NCBI GenBank assembly: GCA_965248335.1
Contig: CBDFIY010000003.1
Span: 2,108,001 to 2,172,000, forward strand
DNA from: CAKMZU01 sp965248335
GTDB taxonomy: Bacteria; Pseudomonadota; Gammaproteobacteria; Pseudomonadales; DT-91
Direction: 5' to 3'
Length of the DNA: 64,000 nucleotides
Position numbers and translations under genes: made by a program. Of this stretch, positions 8,801-17,037 are shown in pieces; the stretch's first letter is position 1; every line of letters begins with the position of its first letter. The notes beneath the pieces were generated by a model. It made no database searches. It had not been told where the DNA came from and was given only the letters and a program-made list of their open reading frames with translations.

Positions 8801-10860
8801 CCGGCAAATTGATCGAAAGGCAAGTTGGCCCACATCACGTTCAATATATTTACGGGAAAGATGACAACGGCCATCGGGGCCAAATCGTTCAACGAAAAAT
8901 CATAAACGCCAAAACACAAAATACAACAACAGAAAGCCTTCACTATGGGGCTTTAGGTTTATTAACAAGCATTGAACACACCGATGCAGAGGCCGGCATT
9001 CACACAAATACCCAGCTCAAGCACAATGCCAAGCACCTTCTAACCCAAGTGGATACGCACTTTCATCAAGGCTTCGCCAAGAGTACCGACACCCGCTTTT
9101 ACTATGATTATGATGGATTTAACCGATTATCCAGCGAGAAATTTACTGATCATACCGACGAGATAGAACATCAATACCGTTATGATGCAAATCACAACCT
9201 CATTAGGCAGCTTATCCGATCAGAACATGGGCAGCTTGATCGTCTACACACTTACAACCGACGCGATCAGCTCACCGGCATCACCTATAATCAAGAACCA
9301 CCTAAAACGTTAACCTACGATGACAACGGATACTTAAAAACAGATCAGATGGGCAACGCCTACACCTTTGATGACAGAGGTTTCTTAACGGCTATCCAAC
9401 CGCCCAATCAATCGTCGGATTATTTAACCAAAGACCCTCTACTCACCTATGAATATTGGCCAAATGGCTTGCTTGCATCGATAAGTAAAGACAATGAAAA
9501 AGCCAAAACGTTCTACTACAACCATAAGCAGAAAATTTTTGCCATTGATGATAAACAAAACACACAGCACTTTTTACGTGCGGGTAGCGGCTTGATTTTA
9601 GGGTTAACAACGGATGGCCTTAGCCAACTAAACACCCACCACAGCAATGCAAGTATTCTTCAAGATAATCATCATAAGCTTCACAACCTGACATTTTCAG
9701 CATTTGGAAAAACACTGACAAACGATTCAGATAACCCGTTAGCACAATTTGCCTGGAAGAATTGTTACAGAGACACAAATGCCGATTTAGTTTATATGAC
9801 AAGCCGCTTCCACCAGCCTTTGTTAAGTCGATTTATCGGCCAAGATAACTATTCCGTAGCCAACCGTTATGCTTTTGGTAACGGCAACCCCATTCTGTAT
9901 TCTGATCCATTAGGCCATAAATCGGCATACAACCCACGGGCAGATACCTATATCGCCGGTGGAGCTATGACAGTCTTAGGCATTTTTGGTGCATTACTTG
10001 CCATCCCCTCAGGTGGCGCATCATTGACATTAACCGCAGGGGCCGGCATAGCCGCAGGTGCATCCAGTGTTATTTCAGGCAGTGCATTAATGGGTATGCA
10101 AGGTGCCATGGATTCAGGAAACAAAAAAGCTGCCGATATTTTGAAAGGCATATCCACAGGCTTTGGTGTGGTTGCTGCGCTCGATATCGGTGTTGCTATT
10201 GCGCCCAAAATACCCAGTATGCTCGCTTCAGTTTCATCCAATGCCAGCCGACTGGCCGATAATATTGGATCAAAAATTGCCGCTTGGTCTAGCAAAACGA
10301 TTGACTCTGAAGTTCCTGGAACGATGGCTACCTCAACAGGACGTGCCATTCCAACCGCTGCTGTTCATATTCCAAGCGAAACCGCTGACATAGGTTCTTC
10401 GGCGCTCGAAGAATCTTGGTCATCGACCTCCTCCTCTTTAGAGTCGTCCTATTCCAGCGTGCAAAGTTCATCCAGCTGGCTATCAGAGAGCCCCGTAGCC
10501 GGTGCTTTGGGATCATCCAGTGAGGCATCAATGCCACAAAATCTGTCAGAGGCATCCAATGAGGTCGACAACGTGCCGACTGTTGTAAAAAAAGTACGAT
10601 TCGCACCAAGTGTAAAGGTACGCAAATATTATGCGAATGCATCTATCTCGGGAGGCACGCATGCAGCGAGCTCGGCTAACCGATCCATTTCAGCCTCTCT
10701 AGGCAATGTTGCGGACGATATCAGCCAAGGCAGCCGTATGGCAGATCAGTTAAAAAGCGGACAAGATCAGTTACTGCGTGATGAGATAATGCGCTTTATG
10801 TTTCAGAGTAATCTACACACACCAAGGCCTTCTAATTTCCAAAGCCTTGTACCGCATTAA
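5812..10860 (+). CDS. Secreted Rhs/YD-repeat protein, 1682 aa
   Basis: Starts with a Sec signal peptide (hydrophobic residues about 5-22, cleavage likely after AQA near 25). A long run of YD/Rhs repeats follows (many YDxxG, GNLTQTQN). The Rhs core is at about residues 1335-1370: DLVYMTSRF, LSRFIGQDN, GNPILYSDPLGH. After the core, residues of about 1382-1467 form a Gly/Ala-rich hydrophobic segment closely similar to that of the other Rhs protein (AIPSGGASLTL, GAMDSGNKKAAD, IAIAPK). The last ~200 residues are Ser-rich and unrelated to the paralogue. There is no PAAR or VgrG domain, and no type VI gene is near. The signal peptide points to Sec export, unlike typical type VI Rhs proteins. The tail function is unknown. 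Confidence 0.9.
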   Translation: MQALPIFIGFVFLNLSLCLFGTAQAGSQAYNHTSQLKADVNTATGVFQFSHSVISAQGRVAPFSLSLSYRYNKKGRFGLPEGWQFDIHHIDDKTLNFDHQQWLIDPMWHDETLFGSGLKYQNQHGIAFKDKGIAVPIPNYPKLFYRYSLNHKDGSVSYFSEQGLLTLTVDRFNNCIEYQYIEPIASLDKARIRKIIDNYGQTYLFDYDPGAITITYPDARKIVIYHQPKGVHEIVNPLGQSITLAYTESSNATLIESVQTPSGLLMHLSYASILAKTSDATSCNAKTTSNGTTHLPVVSHFSHQDLKTDALLKEKHYRYAQGKNFTGYPKYTSNKNNDSLFDSHDEDYRYSVSVEESNLEEKPIYRTRQFTYNFLHLPVEVITHYQGKPHNRTTYTYELSPFKYTQSTNYDKPKTITHHIRDDKNNQWVNRTKQSHTHDLFGNLTQTQNHVFDPEKNNWVLISTKKASFYTHHYSLPSETQHIDNLNGLTVKRHYTLSSNNNSNRRITSHYKDEKQHKQWQPWQQTETQHDSSGRLIQQTLSWLAADKLGVQKTITKTRYTEDPSQHLLHIDETNALGDTHTKCYDLRNNQYLSYQSPEGDQWKFTHDSLGRLTQTLDPRANKWTKTYADYADKGVNTIEHKTPLGYKTQTHYDAIHRPIKQEDEHKNIWRLLSENKHNGFGQIIKEIDQFGMVKQHHFDGEGRPLNTQDADNNQETFHYDDISQTTTVLINGITQREMQLKPWQLTTIQKQFPNKQNLLDQQTHFIQSIQIDNAIGLVTEKHVNVIDFSSHQIIDKTSQRFIYDGGSSPTKEIATTFNGDILQSHKAFDLFGNRVSEHKTLKSLGGVSEHRSETHHFDAANRLIRVEEQLDIEGESSITYFLWDKNGHKIQTTLPNGNNIIYQYLPGGLLTQSSWQRSGETIQVNRQYDADGRLSSTHDHHQNAIKFNYTPSGHLTNIQYPNDFHVALTYNAFDQLENYSDTHGFKETLTYNAQQPGKLIERQVGPHHVQYIYGKDDNGHRGQIVQRKIINAKTQNTTTESLHYGALGLLTSIEHTDAEAGIHTNTQLKHNAKHLLTQVDTHFHQGFAKSTDTRFYYDYDGFNRLSSEKFTDHTDEIEHQYRYDANHNLIRQLIRSEHGQLDRLHTYNRRDQLTGITYNQEPPKTLTYDDNGYLKTDQMGNAYTFDDRGFLTAIQPPNQSSDYLTKDPLLTYEYWPNGLLASISKDNEKAKTFYYNHKQKIFAIDDKQNTQHFLRAGSGLILGLTTDGLSQLNTHHSNASILQDNHHKLHNLTFSAFGKTLTNDSDNPLAQFAWKNCYRDTNADLVYMTSRFHQPLLSRFIGQDNYSVANRYAFGNGNPILYSDPLGHKSAYNPRADTYIAGGAMTVLGIFGALLAIPSGGASLTLTAGAGIAAGASSVISGSALMGMQGAMDSGNKKAADILKGISTGFGVVAALDIGVAIAPKIPSMLASVSSNASRLADNIGSKIAAWSSKTIDSEVPGTMATSTGRAIPTAAVHIPSETADIGSSALEESWSSTSSSLESSYSSVQSSSSWLSESPVAGALGSSSEASMPQNLSEASNEVDNVPTVVKKVRFAPSVKVRKYYANASISGGTHAASSANRSISASLGNVADDISQGSRMADQLKSGQDQLLRDEIMRFMFQSNLHTPRPSNFQSLVPH

Positions 10861-10997
10861 TCACACTCACCTTCATGCCAGAATCACTTTATCCTCTTTC
10901 AAAGGGCGCCTGCGTGCATTTCATTCTGTAAAGGCTTCTCAGCTTTTGTTATGATGCAGAAAAATTCATAAAAAACCGACATACGAGGGAGCGAATA

Positions 10998-11132
10998 ATG
11001 AAAAAAATAGGGGTAGGCCTTCTACTGGCTTTTATATTATCAGGCTGTGAAATTGATTCGATCCTTGACCCCTTTGAAGAAAAAGAAGCTACCTGGGATG
11101 AAACGAAATGGGATGAGGGAAACTGGCAATAA
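10998..11132 (+). CDS. Small lipoprotein, 44 aa
   Basis: An ATG preceded by a strong ribosome-binding site (GAGGGAG, 7 bases upstream) opens a 44-codon frame. A Lys-rich start and a hydrophobic stretch end in a lipobox (LSGC, Cys17), followed by an acidic, Trp-containing tail (EEKEATWDE, KWDEGNWQ). Cleavage would leave a mature peptide of 28 residues. It lies between the Rhs gene and the convergent lectin gene. It resembles entericidin-size lipoproteins in layout only; I do not recognise the family. Confidence 0.65.
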   Translation: MKKIGVGLLLAFILSGCEIDSILDPFEEKEATWDETKWDEGNWQ

Positions 11133-11164
11133 AACAAGGGAAGCTACCCCCCCTTCGTAACATG

Positions 11165-11968
11165 TTATCTTGAGCAAACAGCGTATCTGCTGTGAATACA
11201 ATTCTCCCAACCCCACATGCCAGCTGGCCCTTGCCCTTGATCCCTAAACGTATAGGTGCCAGCCATACTGACACAGTCATGGGCGTCTTTGTTGGGATGT
11301 GTGCTGTCGACTAAATACCAGCTCACCCAACTATCATCAACGGCTTCACCATCACGATGAACAAGTGTGCCTTCATTATCCAGGTCATTTACACCAATCC
11401 AAATGAGTGAATTGGGTTTATCGCGCCCCCAGTATGAGGCGATGGCTAGATTTTGTGCTTCAGTGCTGACTTTGGCGAGATCCATACCGTTACGCTCGCA
11501 GGCTGTTTGGGCATCTGCGCCGCTGTACGTGCCACCTTTTAATACAAAGAAATCTCTACCTTCTGCCTTGATGACCGTCTCAAAAGGTGATGCTGCCTCA
11601 AGGGTATCAATACGTGCGAGTAGTGCATCCACATAAGCTTTTGTTGCTGCATCATTATCGAGAACCGGCTCAGCCAGATTAGAAATAGTTGTATCGTTAG
11701 CACTATTACCTTTTGCTAAAACTGATTGTAAGTTTTGTAGTTCATTAGAAGCATCAGTATCCTTGTCGCTCGAATCACTCGTCTCAAGTGTTGAAATACG
11801 GCTGTCATTATCATTTATACCTGTTTTTACAACCGTAAAGTTTTGATTCACTTCCTCAGCGACAGCTTTTTCACCCGCAGTAAACGTATTGGGAATATCT
11901 ATACTGCCAGAAAATACCGCTGTGCTCGCAAGGCTTGCGAGAAGAAAAGGTAATAGTTTACTAGGCAT
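11165..11968 (-). CDS. Secreted C-type lectin-like domain protein
   Basis: A 267-aa protein. Signal peptide: residues 1 to about 20. Next comes a helical, polar region with heptad-like spacing (about 35-125, e.g. NDNDSRISTLE). The C-terminal C-type lectin fold spans about 140-267. Its hallmarks are visible: ACERNGMDLA, then WIGVNDLDNEG, then HDCVSMAG, WGWENC and the ending YAVCSR, with conserved Cys pairs. These domains bind sugars or proteins in animals and occur sporadically in bacterial surface and secreted proteins. A coiled-coil-plus-lectin layout as in collectins is suggested but not proven. It is convergent with the small lipoprotein gene. Confidence 0.8.
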   Translation of the reverse strand: MPSKLLPFLLASLASTAVFSGSIDIPNTFTAGEKAVAEEVNQNFTVVKTGINDNDSRISTLETSDSSDKDTDASNELQNLQSVLAKGNSANDTTISNLAEPVLDNDAATKAYVDALLARIDTLEAASPFETVIKAEGRDFFVLKGGTYSGADAQTACERNGMDLAKVSTEAQNLAIASYWGRDKPNSLIWIGVNDLDNEGTLVHRDGEAVDDSWVSWYLVDSTHPNKDAHDCVSMAGTYTFRDQGQGPAGMWGWENCIHSRYAVCSR

Positions 11969-12621
11969 GAAGTCATGGTCCTTATGTTGTTATTATTTAA
12001 AGGGAAGGCAATTGTAAATTATTAGGTTGCAAAAAAAAAGGAAATTAGTATTCAGCAATCTTGCCGCCCAGCACTAATACCGTATAAAGCAGGGATATGA
12101 TTTTTCCTTTTAATAAAGGTATTTACAAGCACCTACCATTTTTAAGAGGTAAAGATATTTCATTCTTCAACTCTACTTTCAAGCTACTACTGCAATAATT
12201 ATTTACCAAATAAGTAGAAATTTTTTTCTATTTTTTATAACAAAAATGATCAAACCATATACACTTTGTTACGTAAACTGAGCATGTAAGTGTAGCGTAA
12301 TTAAAAAGTAAAAAAATCAATTGCAAAGATTACACTTAGACGTAAACTATTTCACGTGGTAAAGATTGACATAAAAATTTTATCCCAACCATAAAAAATA
12401 ATAACCCGCACATTTATGTGCATAAAGCTTTTAGTGAATTCTCGTGAGTGCCTGTAACACAGCGATTTAAATACGGTAAAAAGGCCTTTTTACATAACCT
12501 GTAATACTCCCTTTATATCTTTTTCAATCAGTTACTTTACGCAAGCGTAACCAAAAATAAGACAAAATCTTATCAATCACTAACGAAGCTATAACAATAA
12601 GTACGCAAAAGGAATAGTTAC
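11969..12621. other. 650-base AT-rich non-coding region
   Basis: I see no credible gene. It must carry the promoters of the lectin gene (minus) and the SDR gene (plus). It contains an 18-bp perfect palindrome at 12476-12493, an inverted repeat TTACGC-AA-GCGTAA near 12536-12549, and scattered copies of ACGTAAAC (near 12272 and 12339) that may be regulator sites. Confidence 0.5.
12476..12493. promoter_or_regulatory. 18-bp perfect palindrome upstream of the SDR gene
   Basis: GTAAAAAGG immediately followed by its reverse complement CCTTTTTAC, about 130 bases before the SDR start. It could be a regulator site or a small hairpin; no neighbouring regulator is assigned to it. Confidence 0.35.
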
Positions 12622-13761
12622 ATGCCATCGTCAAATGCTGTCGATTACCCTACTTTATTATCAAACTCACACCAGCCAAACCTACAATCCCCTCAATCGC
12701 TTGGCTACTGTTTAGTGACTGGTGCAGCAGGCTTTCTTGGCCGAAACATCGTTCGCACACTCCTCGCACAAGGCTGTAAAGTTCGCGCGCTCATTAACCG
12801 AACGCCATTAGGATTTACACATGAAAATCTTGATATTTTTCCAGGATCTATCACTGACCCCAGCGCCATGCAACAAGCGTGCGAAGGTATCGATACCATT
12901 TTTCATTCTGCCGCAGTCATTGCACTAATGGGTGGCTCATACGTCACTCAGGATTATTATAAAAAAGCTTATAAAACCAATGTCGAAGGTACACAAAACC
13001 TACTGGATGCCGCGACAAACAATAACGTCCGTCGTTTTATTCATACCAGTTCAGTCGATGTTTGCTTTGATTACACAGAGCAAAGTGCCATGAAAAAAGA
13101 CACGCCCTACTCAAAAAATCCACGCAGTGTTTATCAGCAAACGAAAATTTTAGCTGAAAAGGCGGTTCTTTCTTATAACGGTAAAAATGGATTGTTCACC
13201 TGCGCCATTCGACCGGGCGGTATTTTTGGTGCAGAAGAAAACGAAGTTGTCGATCGTTTTCTAGAACAGCTGCTTGCCGGGCGTTTATTGATGCGTATCG
13301 GTAATGGTTCTTCACGAATGGATAATTCTTATATAGGGAATCTTGTTCATGGTGAAATACTCGCAGCACTGCACTTATGTGAATCAGGGCCAGCAAATGG
13401 AAAAGCTTACTTTATTAATGATAACGAACCCATGAATTCGTTTGAGTTTTTCCGTCCGCTCATTGAAGGTTTAGGTTACAAAATGCCCGCCTTATATCTA
13501 CCCGGCTCCTTATTAGTGCCATTTTTAAAAATTGTTGAATTTATTGCATTAAAATTAAATTTGAACGAGCCGGCCATTTTGCCACATGCCATTTACAAAG
13601 TTTCTGTTAGTCACTATGGCTGCACAGAAAGTGCAAAGAAAGATATTGGCTATACACCACTCAAAACAGTCGCAGAGGCAATGGCGGAAACCCTCACCTA
13701 TTGCCAAGAAAAAATAAAAAAAAGCAAATCTAACGAACAGCCAAAACCTCTTACCAAGTAG
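12622..13761 (+). CDS. Extended SDR, NAD-dependent epimerase / 3beta-hydroxysteroid dehydrogenase type
   Basis: A 379-aa protein with the nucleotide-binding motif TGAAGFLG (residues 33-40) and the catalytic pair of the YxxxK motif (Tyr171, Lys175 in VYQQTKILAEKAV). Features of the 3beta-HSD/epimerase family follow, such as RPGGIFGAEE and the N-x-x-D-N-E-P segment. Start: ATG preceded by AAGGAAT. The family includes hydroxysteroid dehydrogenases and sugar epimerases. A steroid substrate would fit the KshA/HsaC genes 23 kb away, but the distance makes this only a suggestion. Confidence 0.8.
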   Translation: MPSSNAVDYPTLLSNSHQPNLQSPQSLGYCLVTGAAGFLGRNIVRTLLAQGCKVRALINRTPLGFTHENLDIFPGSITDPSAMQQACEGIDTIFHSAAVIALMGGSYVTQDYYKKAYKTNVEGTQNLLDAATNNNVRRFIHTSSVDVCFDYTEQSAMKKDTPYSKNPRSVYQQTKILAEKAVLSYNGKNGLFTCAIRPGGIFGAEENEVVDRFLEQLLAGRLLMRIGNGSSRMDNSYIGNLVHGEILAALHLCESGPANGKAYFINDNEPMNSFEFFRPLIEGLGYKMPALYLPGSLLVPFLKIVEFIALKLNLNEPAILPHAIYKVSVSHYGCTESAKKDIGYTPLKTVAEAMAETLTYCQEKIKKSKSNEQPKPLTK

Positions 13762-13771
13762 TTCATCCCTA

Positions 13772-13899
13772 TATATCCATCAGAATTGGAGATGCAAGAA
13801 GGCGGCAAGTGAGCGAATCCCCATGAGCTTACAGTCAGTAAGTGATTGGGGTGAGCAAGCGCGGCCAACGCCCTTGCATCTTCAAGTGTGGTGGGTATA
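13772..13899. repeat. Miniature palindromic repeat, 128-bp full form
   Basis: Starts TATATCCATC and ends with the inverted form (GTGGGTATA). Imperfect terminal inverted repeats of about 27 bp carry GATGCAAG at their inner ends. The centre (CCCCATGAGCTTAC, then GTAAGTGATTGGGG) folds as an inner hairpin. Same length and architecture as 17755-17882 and 38201-38328. Confidence 0.8.
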
Positions 13900-13989
13900 C
13901 ATTTGCCGCATTCAATGGTGCGGCATTCCAATAAGCCATCCTTCGCCCTTTCAACTCTTCCACTAGAGAGTTAAATAACTTATCTGATC

Positions 13990-14040
13990 TATACCGATCT
14001 CACTTGAAGATGCAAGGGCGTTGGCCTCGCTCGCTCACTA
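13990..14040. repeat. Half copy of the miniature palindromic repeat
   Basis: Begins TATACCGATC, continues CTTGAAGATGCAAGGGCGTTGG and GCTCGCTCACTA, then stops. This is one arm of the repeat, pointing inward from the hdcP side. Confidence 0.65.
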
Positions 14041-14071
14041 AATATGCCGCATGTACTTATGCGGCATATTT
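14040..14071. terminator. Hairpin between SDR gene and hdcP
   Basis: A perfect 13-bp inverted repeat (AAATATGCCGCAT, 6-base loop, ATGCGGCATATTT) lies 25 bases past the hdcP stop, in the gap between convergent genes. With A/T flanks on both sides it could terminate transcription in both directions. Confidence 0.6.
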
Positions 14072-14095
14072 AGGTCATTTCCAACACATGAACAA

Positions 14096-15559
14096 TCAGG
14101 CCAGAGTTAGATAACCCGCATATAAAGCCCCTATTACCGCTACATCAATCAGCAATAACACAGCAAGATAAACCCACTCAATAGATGAAAATACTTTCGC
14201 ACTTCTGTCTTTTTCTTTGCGCCCTAAAATAAATACAGGTAAACCTACGGTCAATAACAAGGGGATCATCACAACATATTTTAAATTACCCGCGTAAAAC
14301 ATAAACAGGCAAAAAACAGTGCCCAACACACCGCTAATTAATGCAATGGAGTTGCCTTTTAAATCATACTTCGCATATTTTTCACTTAAGCACATCTTAC
14401 ACAAAAATAATGTTGATCCAAGGTAAGCAGGTAACACCATCACCGTCGTAATACTCAACATGGTATTCCACGCATTATTTGAAAAATAAACAAGAATTAT
14501 ACTGATTTGCATCACCATACTACTGACCCATAACGAAACGCTTGATGCGCCATTTTTATTTTTTTTCGTAAAAAATTTGGGGAATGTTCCGTGTTCAGCT
14601 GCCGTGGTTGGAAGCTCTGCACATAGCATCGTCCAAGCTAACCAACTGGTTATCACGGATATTATTAATCCCGCATTCATCAGCCACTCACCCCACTTAC
14701 CTACAACCATCATAAGGACACCTGCAGTAGATGGGTTTTCAACGCCGCGTAGTACTGATTGAGAAGCAATACCAAAAGGCAAGATAGAAATTAGCATGAA
14801 AATAACCAGCGAAATTACAAATCCAATTAATGTCGCTTTACCTATATCTGACTCTTTTCTTGCCTTATCAGATAAAACTACCGCACCTTCTACACCAATA
14901 AATGCCCAAAGTGAGACAATCATTGGCGATAAAATTTGTGATGCAAGAGAGCCGCTCGTCGCTTTTGAGTGCACAATACTTTCCCCCCAAAAACCCGTTA
15001 AGAATTGCTGATGGTTCATGAAATAACCAATAATGAGAACAAAAGCGATCAGAGGAACAAGTTTTGCGATGGTACCAATTAAATTAATAAAACCTGCCAC
15101 TCGCATACCTGAGAGAACAATAAAGTTATATCCCCAAATAAGTATTGAGCCGCATACTATCGAGGTTAAATTATTACCCCCGGTAAACGTACCAGGGAAA
15201 AAATAATCCAGTGCATCCATCAGTATGACGGCAAAAGCAACATTGCCTAAGCACGTCATGAGCCAGTATCCCCATGCAACAATAAACCCAACAAATGGGC
15301 CATAGCCTTCATGGGCATACATGTAAATACCTGTTTCCAAATCAGGCCTTACTGTTGATAATATTCGGAATGCATTGGCAATGAAAAAAATACCAACACC
15401 TGCAATGACCCATGCAATGATTATTGCGCCAACCCCAGAATTTGCCGCCATATTTTGCGGGAGGCTGAAAACACCGCCGCCAATCATAGACCCAGAAACA
15501 ACGGCAATAAGACCAAACAGCCCTAGTTTATTACGTGACTCAGCATCTGTATTAGACAT
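14096..15559 (-). CDS. hdcP: APC-family antiporter, probable histidine/histamine exchanger
   Basis: A 487-aa inner-membrane protein with 12-13 predicted membrane segments. The basic amino-acid/polyamine antiporter signature is at the N-terminus (GSMIGGGVFSLPQNMA, residues about 24-39). It lies 159 bases downstream of, and on the same strand as, the pyruvoyl histidine decarboxylase gene. Known: decarboxylase-antiporter pairs import the amino acid, export the amine and consume a cytoplasmic proton. The sequence alone says APA-family basic amino acid antiporter; histidine/histamine specificity is inferred from the neighbour. A hairpin at 14040 probably ends the transcript. Confidence 0.78.
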   Translation of the reverse strand: MSNTDAESRNKLGLFGLIAVVSGSMIGGGVFSLPQNMAANSGVGAIIIAWVIAGVGIFFIANAFRILSTVRPDLETGIYMYAHEGYGPFVGFIVAWGYWLMTCLGNVAFAVILMDALDYFFPGTFTGGNNLTSIVCGSILIWGYNFIVLSGMRVAGFINLIGTIAKLVPLIAFVLIIGYFMNHQQFLTGFWGESIVHSKATSGSLASQILSPMIVSLWAFIGVEGAVVLSDKARKESDIGKATLIGFVISLVIFMLISILPFGIASQSVLRGVENPSTAGVLMMVVGKWGEWLMNAGLIISVITSWLAWTMLCAELPTTAAEHGTFPKFFTKKNKNGASSVSLWVSSMVMQISIILVYFSNNAWNTMLSITTVMVLPAYLGSTLFLCKMCLSEKYAKYDLKGNSIALISGVLGTVFCLFMFYAGNLKYVVMIPLLLTVGLPVFILGRKEKDRSAKVFSSIEWVYLAVLLLIDVAVIGALYAGYLTLA

Positions 15560-15633
15560 AATAGGTTCTCCGCGAATGAAGAATGTAATAGCCGGTTATT
15601 TCACCCATACAGGCAATACCGGTTTAATTGCGC

Positions 15634-15675
15634 TATACCGATCACGCTTGAAGATGCAATGGCGTTGGGTATATA
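15634..15675. repeat. Deleted copy of the miniature palindromic repeat inside the hdcA-hdcP gap
   Basis: Begins TATACCGATC, then GCTTGAAGATGCAA, and ends GGCGTTGGGTATA after a 42-base span. It retains both outer ends but has lost most of the interior. It lies between the two hdc genes on the transcript. Confidence 0.6.
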
Positions 15676-15718
15676 ACCTTAGCGACAACTAAACCCGTCA
15701 ATTTTTTTAATGAGTGAA

Positions 15719-16600
15719 TTAGTCAATACGCTTTAAATTGACATCGGCCAGCCACTCATTGAGCTGCATGTTATTCAACCCATAAAAGCCTTTTGAGGGA
15801 ACAGCTTTTCTCGCTAGCGTCACATAGGGCGCAACCGTTATTGCAGTGCCTATTTCACCGGGCTTCATCATTGCGTGCGAATACCCAATATAAGTACGAT
15901 CAAACACAACCTCCGAATCATTACCACATTCGGTAATTGACCAAATCACGGATTTCATCATATCGTCTAAAAAAGACACTAAATCTTGTTCATTATCATT
16001 TTTTGTCCAAATTCCTGCATCTTCAATAAATAAATCAGAACAATTATCGCGGTCTTTTGCCAACGAGATAGCGATACATGACCATACACCATAGCCTTCC
16101 CCCTCTTTTAATGCGCGATCTTCTTTAGGGCGATAGCTATTGACACTTTTATTTGCACAAATGACATGAGCACCCGGAGCCAGCGGGAAATGACGAGAAG
16201 ATTCTGTGCCAAATAAATTTTTACCCGCCTCGATAAGCGGTGCTGCATCATAAATATCCAGCATGGAGCCATCATATTGTTTTACACTAAAAAGAGACTG
16301 AATATTGTTGTTATGAATATCCTCATGCACGGCAATATCATGTCCCCATATTTGCCCAGCCAAACCACAAAAACTGGAAGCGGTAAGCATATTAATCTGA
16401 CCGATATAAGCATCCGCGCACTCCGCTTTGTCATAAACAACAATGCCATCAAGTAACACGTCGTCAGTTTTAGCCACTGTGCCCGTTGAAACCTTAAGTA
16501 CAGAAACATAGCCTAAACCTTGTGCACCGGGACAACTGTAGCCGTCACAATAATCATCAAATGGGCTAATTGCTGTTTTGTCTATTTTAGGTGCCTTCAT
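15719..16600 (-). CDS. hdcA: Pyruvoyl-dependent histidine decarboxylase proenzyme
   Basis: A 293-aa protein that aligns along its length with the Lactobacillus 30a enzyme as I recall it. Matching stretches include AISPF, GYVSVLKVSTG, DGIVVYDKAE, AYIGQINMLTASSF, EGYGVWSCIAIS, FIEDAGIW and PGEIGTAITVAPYV. The self-cleavage pair is Ser75-Ser76 (TASSF); Ser76 would become the pyruvoyl group and the beta chain would be residues 1-75. Glu193 corresponds to the catalytic Glu197, and Asp57 to Asp63 in the histidine pocket. Reaction: L-histidine to histamine plus CO2. An AAAGG ribosome-binding site precedes the start. The antiporter gene follows. This enzyme type is best known from Gram-positive bacteria. 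Confidence 0.92.
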   Translation of the reverse strand: MKAPKIDKTAISPFDDYCDGYSCPGAQGLGYVSVLKVSTGTVAKTDDVLLDGIVVYDKAECADAYIGQINMLTASSFCGLAGQIWGHDIAVHEDIHNNNIQSLFSVKQYDGSMLDIYDAAPLIEAGKNLFGTESSRHFPLAPGAHVICANKSVNSYRPKEDRALKEGEGYGVWSCIAISLAKDRDNCSDLFIEDAGIWTKNDNEQDLVSFLDDMMKSVIWSITECGNDSEVVFDRTYIGYSHAMMKPGEIGTAITVAPYVTLARKAVPSKGFYGLNNMQLNEWLADVNLKRID

Positions 16601-17037
16601 AAGGTTTTACCTTTATGTTGTTAGTTAAAATAACTTCGTATTTTCTTGAAAAATATAAACGCTTATTAATTTAAGGTTTTTTTGACAAATTTTATTGCCA
16701 CTCAAAACTGAGAACGCGAACAAATCCTCGCACCTAACGCTTATTTGTTTGCAGAGAATTGGCACACCCTTATGTTATCTTTCTACCTCTAACAATTAAT
16801 GTTTTAAGTATTAATTTTTTGACCACTAACCTTATCTAAAGTTTTATTGATGCAAAATATGTTATTTTCGATCAAGCCAAGCATCCTTGTAAAAGGTACT
16901 CAACAGGTGAAAATCAAAAGTAAAATTGTCTCGTTCATGAGGGAATAGAAATATCTAATTGCCGCAGTATAAAAACAATGCGCTAAAGCTAGCGGTAGAA
17001 AACAGCACGTAAAGTGCCTGGGTAATATATTTCAGGA
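16601..17037. other. 437-base divergent promoter region, hdcA / DUF1415
   Basis: AT-rich and without a credible open frame. It must hold the hdcA promoter on the minus strand and that of the DUF1415 gene on the plus strand. No convincing operator or riboswitch was seen. Confidence 0.5.

Noticed and set aside
9948..10349. Antisense open frames under the Rhs genes (for example 9948-10349 and 10328-10642 on the minus strand).
   Set aside because: They are shadows of the Gly/Ala- and Ser-rich coding sequence, without ribosome-binding sites or recognisable domains.
5812..10860. Type VI secretion effector assignment for the Rhs proteins.
   Set aside because: There is no PAAR domain, VgrG, Hcp or adaptor gene, and the complete protein has a Sec signal peptide.
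12622..13761. Joining the 3beta-HSD-type SDR to the steroid cluster as one pathway.
   Set aside because: The genes are 22 kb apart with no shared regulation seen, and the SDR family covers many substrates. Kept only as a remark.
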